Part shown: one piece after another, positions 60,364-64,000 of the stretch
Layout: each line of letters begins with the position of its first letter
Numbering within the stretch: the stretch's first letter is position 1
Assembly: GCA_019722365.1 (NCBI GenBank)
Contig: JADFUC010002139.1
Coordinates: 62,001-126,000 of the forward strand
Direction: 5' to 3'
From: Lithospermum erythrorhizon
Taxonomy: Eukaryota; Streptophyta; Magnoliopsida; Boraginales; Boraginaceae
DNA: 64,000 bases
Made by a program: the position numbers and the translations under genes
Notes under the pieces: generated by a model
Databases searched by the model: none
What the model was told of the DNA's origin: nothing
What the model saw: the letters and a program-made list of their open reading frames with translations, nothing else

Positions 60364-63300
60364 TCATAGAAAGATAGGGGCCATGACAAGAGTTATCGTC
60401 GCCAGCATCTTGATGAGTACATGGAGAGATGGTCCAGCAGTGTCCTTGAATGGATCACCAACGCTGCATATTAAAGTTGAAGTAATTAGCTTAGAAAGTA
60501 CCCGTAAACTCAGAATTTAGCAAACCGCATACATAGAAGCAAAAAACCTAGCATGATAGGTGATAGCTAAGGCTTTCAAATGAACATGCACGCATGGGTT
60601 TGAATCTTCATCAATAATCGTGAAGTAGGTGAAAGGGTACTTACGTATCACCAGTTACTGCAGCTTTGTGGCAGTCACTCCCTTTGCCTCCGAGAGCACC
60701 TGTTTCTATATACTTCTTGGCGTTATCCCATGCACCACCAGCAGTGTTGAGGAAAAGAGCCATAAGAATTCCTGACACCGTTGCAAACATCAACATTGAA
60801 GCTACAACTTTGGCCCCAAGAAGAGGATGTCCTGTATAATGTCCCAGGACACGGAACACAAAACCTGCAAGACAATGTCGAAAGCAGGCTTTGAAACATG
60901 ACTGAAAAAAGTATAAATGGCTCACATCAATAATCGACAACAAGAAGAGTTGTTTCCCCTGATGAAGGCACATAAGTAAATATTGCTACTCTATTATCAA
61001 TACAAAAGAAGCTGCTCATCACAGGACACATAAAAATAACATATATGTATGGCATGAGGAAAGCGTATGAATCTGGTTTTCTTACATAAATACATCAAAC
61101 ATAATGCTCAAATGAGTTCGGATGAAAATAGCTAGAAAACCCTTCACCATGTCTCATTTTATAAACAAAAAAATAAAATAGAAGGATAATTAAGAAAAAA
61201 TAACTCAAAATTTAAATGTGCACTTGATTAAGCATAATTTTGCTAGTTTCAGTTTCCACCTTTTCAGGCCAATCAAGGAGAAAATTCAAATGTGCACTTG
61301 ATTAAAAACGGCTGTGCTAGTTTCAGGTTCCACCATTTCAGGCCAATCAATGAGAAAATTCAAATACGCACTTGATTGAGCAGGTTATAGTTCAAGGCAT
61401 TGAGGACAAATTGAAAGAGATGAATGTTTAGGTGCTAGATGAATTATAATTGTTACTTCTTTTTTCCTCTTCTATTATCATATTATGATTATAGCACAAA
61501 ACAAACACAAATAAAAGGGTATAGGCTGCAAACGCACCAACAGCTATTGGAGATATGATAGCTAGAGCTCCAGGTTTTATCATCTCTCTAAGAGATGCAG
61601 ATGCAACAATAGACACACATCGACCATAATCTGGCTTCTCCTTGTAGTCCTGGAAATATAACAAGGACATACATGAAAAGTGCACGATGCATATGTTATC
61701 AATGGTAGGCATGAGAAGAGTTTAACACCAACCATGATGCCGGGCCTCTCAATAAATTGCCTCCTTACTTCATTGACTACCTCTTGAGCACTACGTCCAA
61801 CAGCAGCACAGGCCCAAGCACTAAATAAAAATATAAGCATAGAACCCAACAATCCACCTACGAATACTTCTGGTATGGCAATGTCAACCTGTATGATGAT
61901 TACCAGCAAGTCCTTAGAAGTAATAGTGATCAAAGGAAAAGACAGCAAACAAGGAACCCCGGATGTTTTATGAAAAAGAATATTCCAAAAAGACAAAATA
62001 CAACAATAAATTGTACCTGGTTGAAGGGTACACGAGCAAATGTAGCAACCTCATCCATATAAGCACTGAAAAGAAGGAAAGATGCAAGTGCTGCAGAACC
62101 AATGGCAAATCCTTTGGTGGTAGCTTTTGTAGTATTGCCAACTGCATCAAGAAGATCAGTGATCTCCCTAACACTTTCCGGCTGGAAGCCACAAACAGTA
62201 AGATTTAGAACACGGATCATATTGGCAGTTCTCGCAAATTAAAAAATTCTGCATTGCAAGTAAACAAGAGCTAGAAAATGGCAGATTTACCTGTAGACTC
62301 ATTTCAACAATTCCTCCAGCATTATCAGCTATAGGACCAAACATATCCATGGTGAGAACATAGGCTGCCGTACTTAGCATTCCCATAGTTGCTACAGCGG
62401 TTCCAAACAGTCCACCAATTGGATTTCCAAATTCATCCACCAGTCCTGATGTCTGACCCAACCAAAATGCTGAAACAATGGCTACACTTATGACAAGAAC
62501 AGGGAGTGCTGTAGATTCTAAGCCCAAGCTGATGCCAGCAATTATGTTAGTCCCATGACCTGTAGAGCTAGCAAGGGCTAATGTGCGAACTGGTTGATGC
62601 TTGTAGTCCGTATAGTACTTCGTAATCATTACAAAAGCATAGGCTGTCAAAATCCCAACTAAACCACATAAAGCAAAGTTCAACCAGGCGGATGGCGCTT
62701 GTTCTGTGTATAGCATCCAACGAGTAGACTGCAGTAGAGTAGATGACACAGGTAGCATATAGGTAAAATCATCAAAATACAGTAGGGGGGAAAAGATGGG
62801 TAAAACAAATGTTCTTACCAAACCAAATGTCAATACTGCCAAAACTATAGTAATTGAATAGCCCTTTTGAAGAATTGCCATGGGATCTTCCCTAGAGCCA
62901 ATTACTCCAGGGTCACGTGTGCTACGGATTGAAAGTATTCCAACTGATGATATCAGTAGATCAAATGAGTGAACAACAAGTGGGAAGAGGATAAAGCCGG
63001 ATGGATCTGTTCCAAAAGAAAGAAAAAATCATCTTTCCAACAGCAACGAACAACTATTTGTCCAAACTAGTGTATATTCATCTCGATTCCTTCATCTTTT
63101 ACATTGAGATATTCCTTTCTTAATAACCAAGTGAGCTAAAAATAGTTAACCCTGCTGTTGACCTATTATTATTGGACAAAATTGTAAACTATAGTATGGA
63201 GATAGGACATCCCAGAGGAGTTCTCTTCTCAACTTAGAGTAAAAACATAACCCCTATCATACTGTTTAAACAATTGTACATGGACTTTAATCGCTCATAC

Positions 63301-64000
63301 CAACAAAATATTAGCAAAGCATAAACCAAACGGACCAAATACTTCTCCCACTACATTGGGTTGCCTATATCAATATGATGTCTCCATTCTGCTCTACTTA
63401 AAATATGTCTCTCATCAACGAAGATGTTGGAAGTTGGAACTTATCAAAGCCACAAAGTAGCTCCCACCGAGGACAATGGACTGTTGCAGATATGAGTTAC
63501 AAACCCAAACAAAACAGGTCCAGGACACAAGCCTCACTGGGATCTCTCAGTTCATGCGGCACCGATAGTAGAACATAATAGAATAGCAAGAATTCTTAAA
63601 AACATAAACTACATGAATCTCAGGAAATAGGTTCTTAATTTGACAGTATAGAACAATCAAAACATAAACACACTAGCTGACAAGTCATTCAATAATCGTA
63701 TTTGAAATGCTTTCTCTCGAGAGTAATGAAACATGTACCTTCAATTTTGCATTTTTGAGCCATTGTTCCACCAAGAATCATAGCACTAATTATTTCGGCA
63801 GCAATGCTTTCAAACAAATCAGCACCTCTAGCAGCACAATCACCAACATTATCTCCTACCTTAAAATAGGTAACAAATATATGAGATCCATTATACTTTG
63901 AAAAGGAGTAATTGTGACTTAAGCATGGGCACAACTTAGCTGTAAGCAACATTTTCAAAACAAAAAATGAAACACTGTTGTATCTAGAGCATCCACACAA
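60364..64000 (-). CDS. AVP2: Type II (K+-independent) H+-translocating inorganic pyrophosphatase, 5' part off-window
   Basis: Membrane H+-PPases couple pyrophosphate hydrolysis to proton pumping; type II plant enzymes are placed at the Golgi and related membranes. Exons on the minus strand, joining in phase: 63739-63859, 62819-63006, 62291-62728, 62017-62181, 61733-61888, 61538-61649, 60645-60864 and 60364-60463. They encode the last 499 residues of roughly 800. Seen: the acidic motif [87 protein letters not shown] and the C-terminal [19 protein letters not shown]. Lys in GNTTKA, codon 62125-62127, is the residue that marks K+-independent enzymes; type I has Ala. Many hydrophobic helices are evident. 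The substrate motif DVGADLVGK lies upstream, beyond the window. Close to intact over the visible part. Confidence 0.93.
61207..61380. repeat. 74-bp tandem repeat in a pyrophosphatase intron
   Basis: Units lie at 61207-61280 and 61281-61354, with a 26-bp partial third at 61355-61380. Each starts AAAATTYAAATG and contains CACTTGATTAA, GCTAGTTTCAG and CAGGCCAATCAA. The array lies in the intron between the exons at 60645-60864 and 61538-61649. Confidence 0.85.

Noticed and set aside
61963..62208. Plus-strand 81-codon frame
   Set aside because: Antisense to the pyrophosphatase exon 62017-62181, which carries the [10 protein letters not shown] signature.

Overview
This window is nuclear DNA of a flowering plant, almost certainly a eudicot. 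The genes have many GT-AG introns and long AT-rich introns. Most of the rest is plant transposable elements: Copia and Ty3/gypsy remnants, solo LTRs, Stowaway, Mutator-like and hAT-like elements, and tRNA-derived SINEs. The NLR fragment resembles R1-type NLRs common in asterids, but I cannot name the species. There are no bacterial-style operons, CRISPR arrays or phage genes.

Four genes can be supported. (1) A meiotic crossover gene, SHOC1 (the plant ZIP2-type XPF-like protein), lies on + at 4974-13456 in eight or so exons. (2) A gene for an NT-C2 domain plus long coiled-coil protein ('myosin heavy chain-related') lies on - at 14425-18265 in eight exons, tail to tail with SHOC1. From memory, the Arabidopsis homologues are also adjacent (At5g52290/At5g52280), which supports both calls. 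(3) A SAUR gene lies on + at 44119-44970, with an apparent C-terminal frameshift. (4) A type II, K+-independent H+-translocating pyrophosphatase lies on - from 60364 to beyond the right edge; its 5' exons are outside the window.

Layout: 1-1.45 kb, Copia RT/RNase H and LTR remnant; 1.5-2.65 kb, NLR pseudogene; 5-18.3 kb, the gene-dense SHOC1/NT-C2 block; 18.3-38 kb, AT-rich transposon graveyard with a MULE-type MITE, a minus-strand Copia remnant with both LTRs, further LTR-like pieces and a LINE remnant; 38.1-40.6 kb, solo gypsy LTR; 41-47.5 kb, SINEs, SAUR, mariner-like transposase pseudogene and a Stowaway MITE; 47.8-54 kb, degraded gypsy element; 54.3-59.7 kb, hAT-like elements, a second MULE MITE copy and a second solo LTR of the same gypsy family; 60.4-64 kb, the H+-pyrophosphatase.

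The genes do not form a pathway. What stands out is structural: a possible frameshift at the conserved N-terminus of SHOC1, a tandem duplication that copies the tail of its first exon into intron 1, a probable GC-AG intron, the SAUR C-terminal frameshift, and a set of insertions whose target-site duplications can still be read base by base. I found no previously undescribed multi-gene system.
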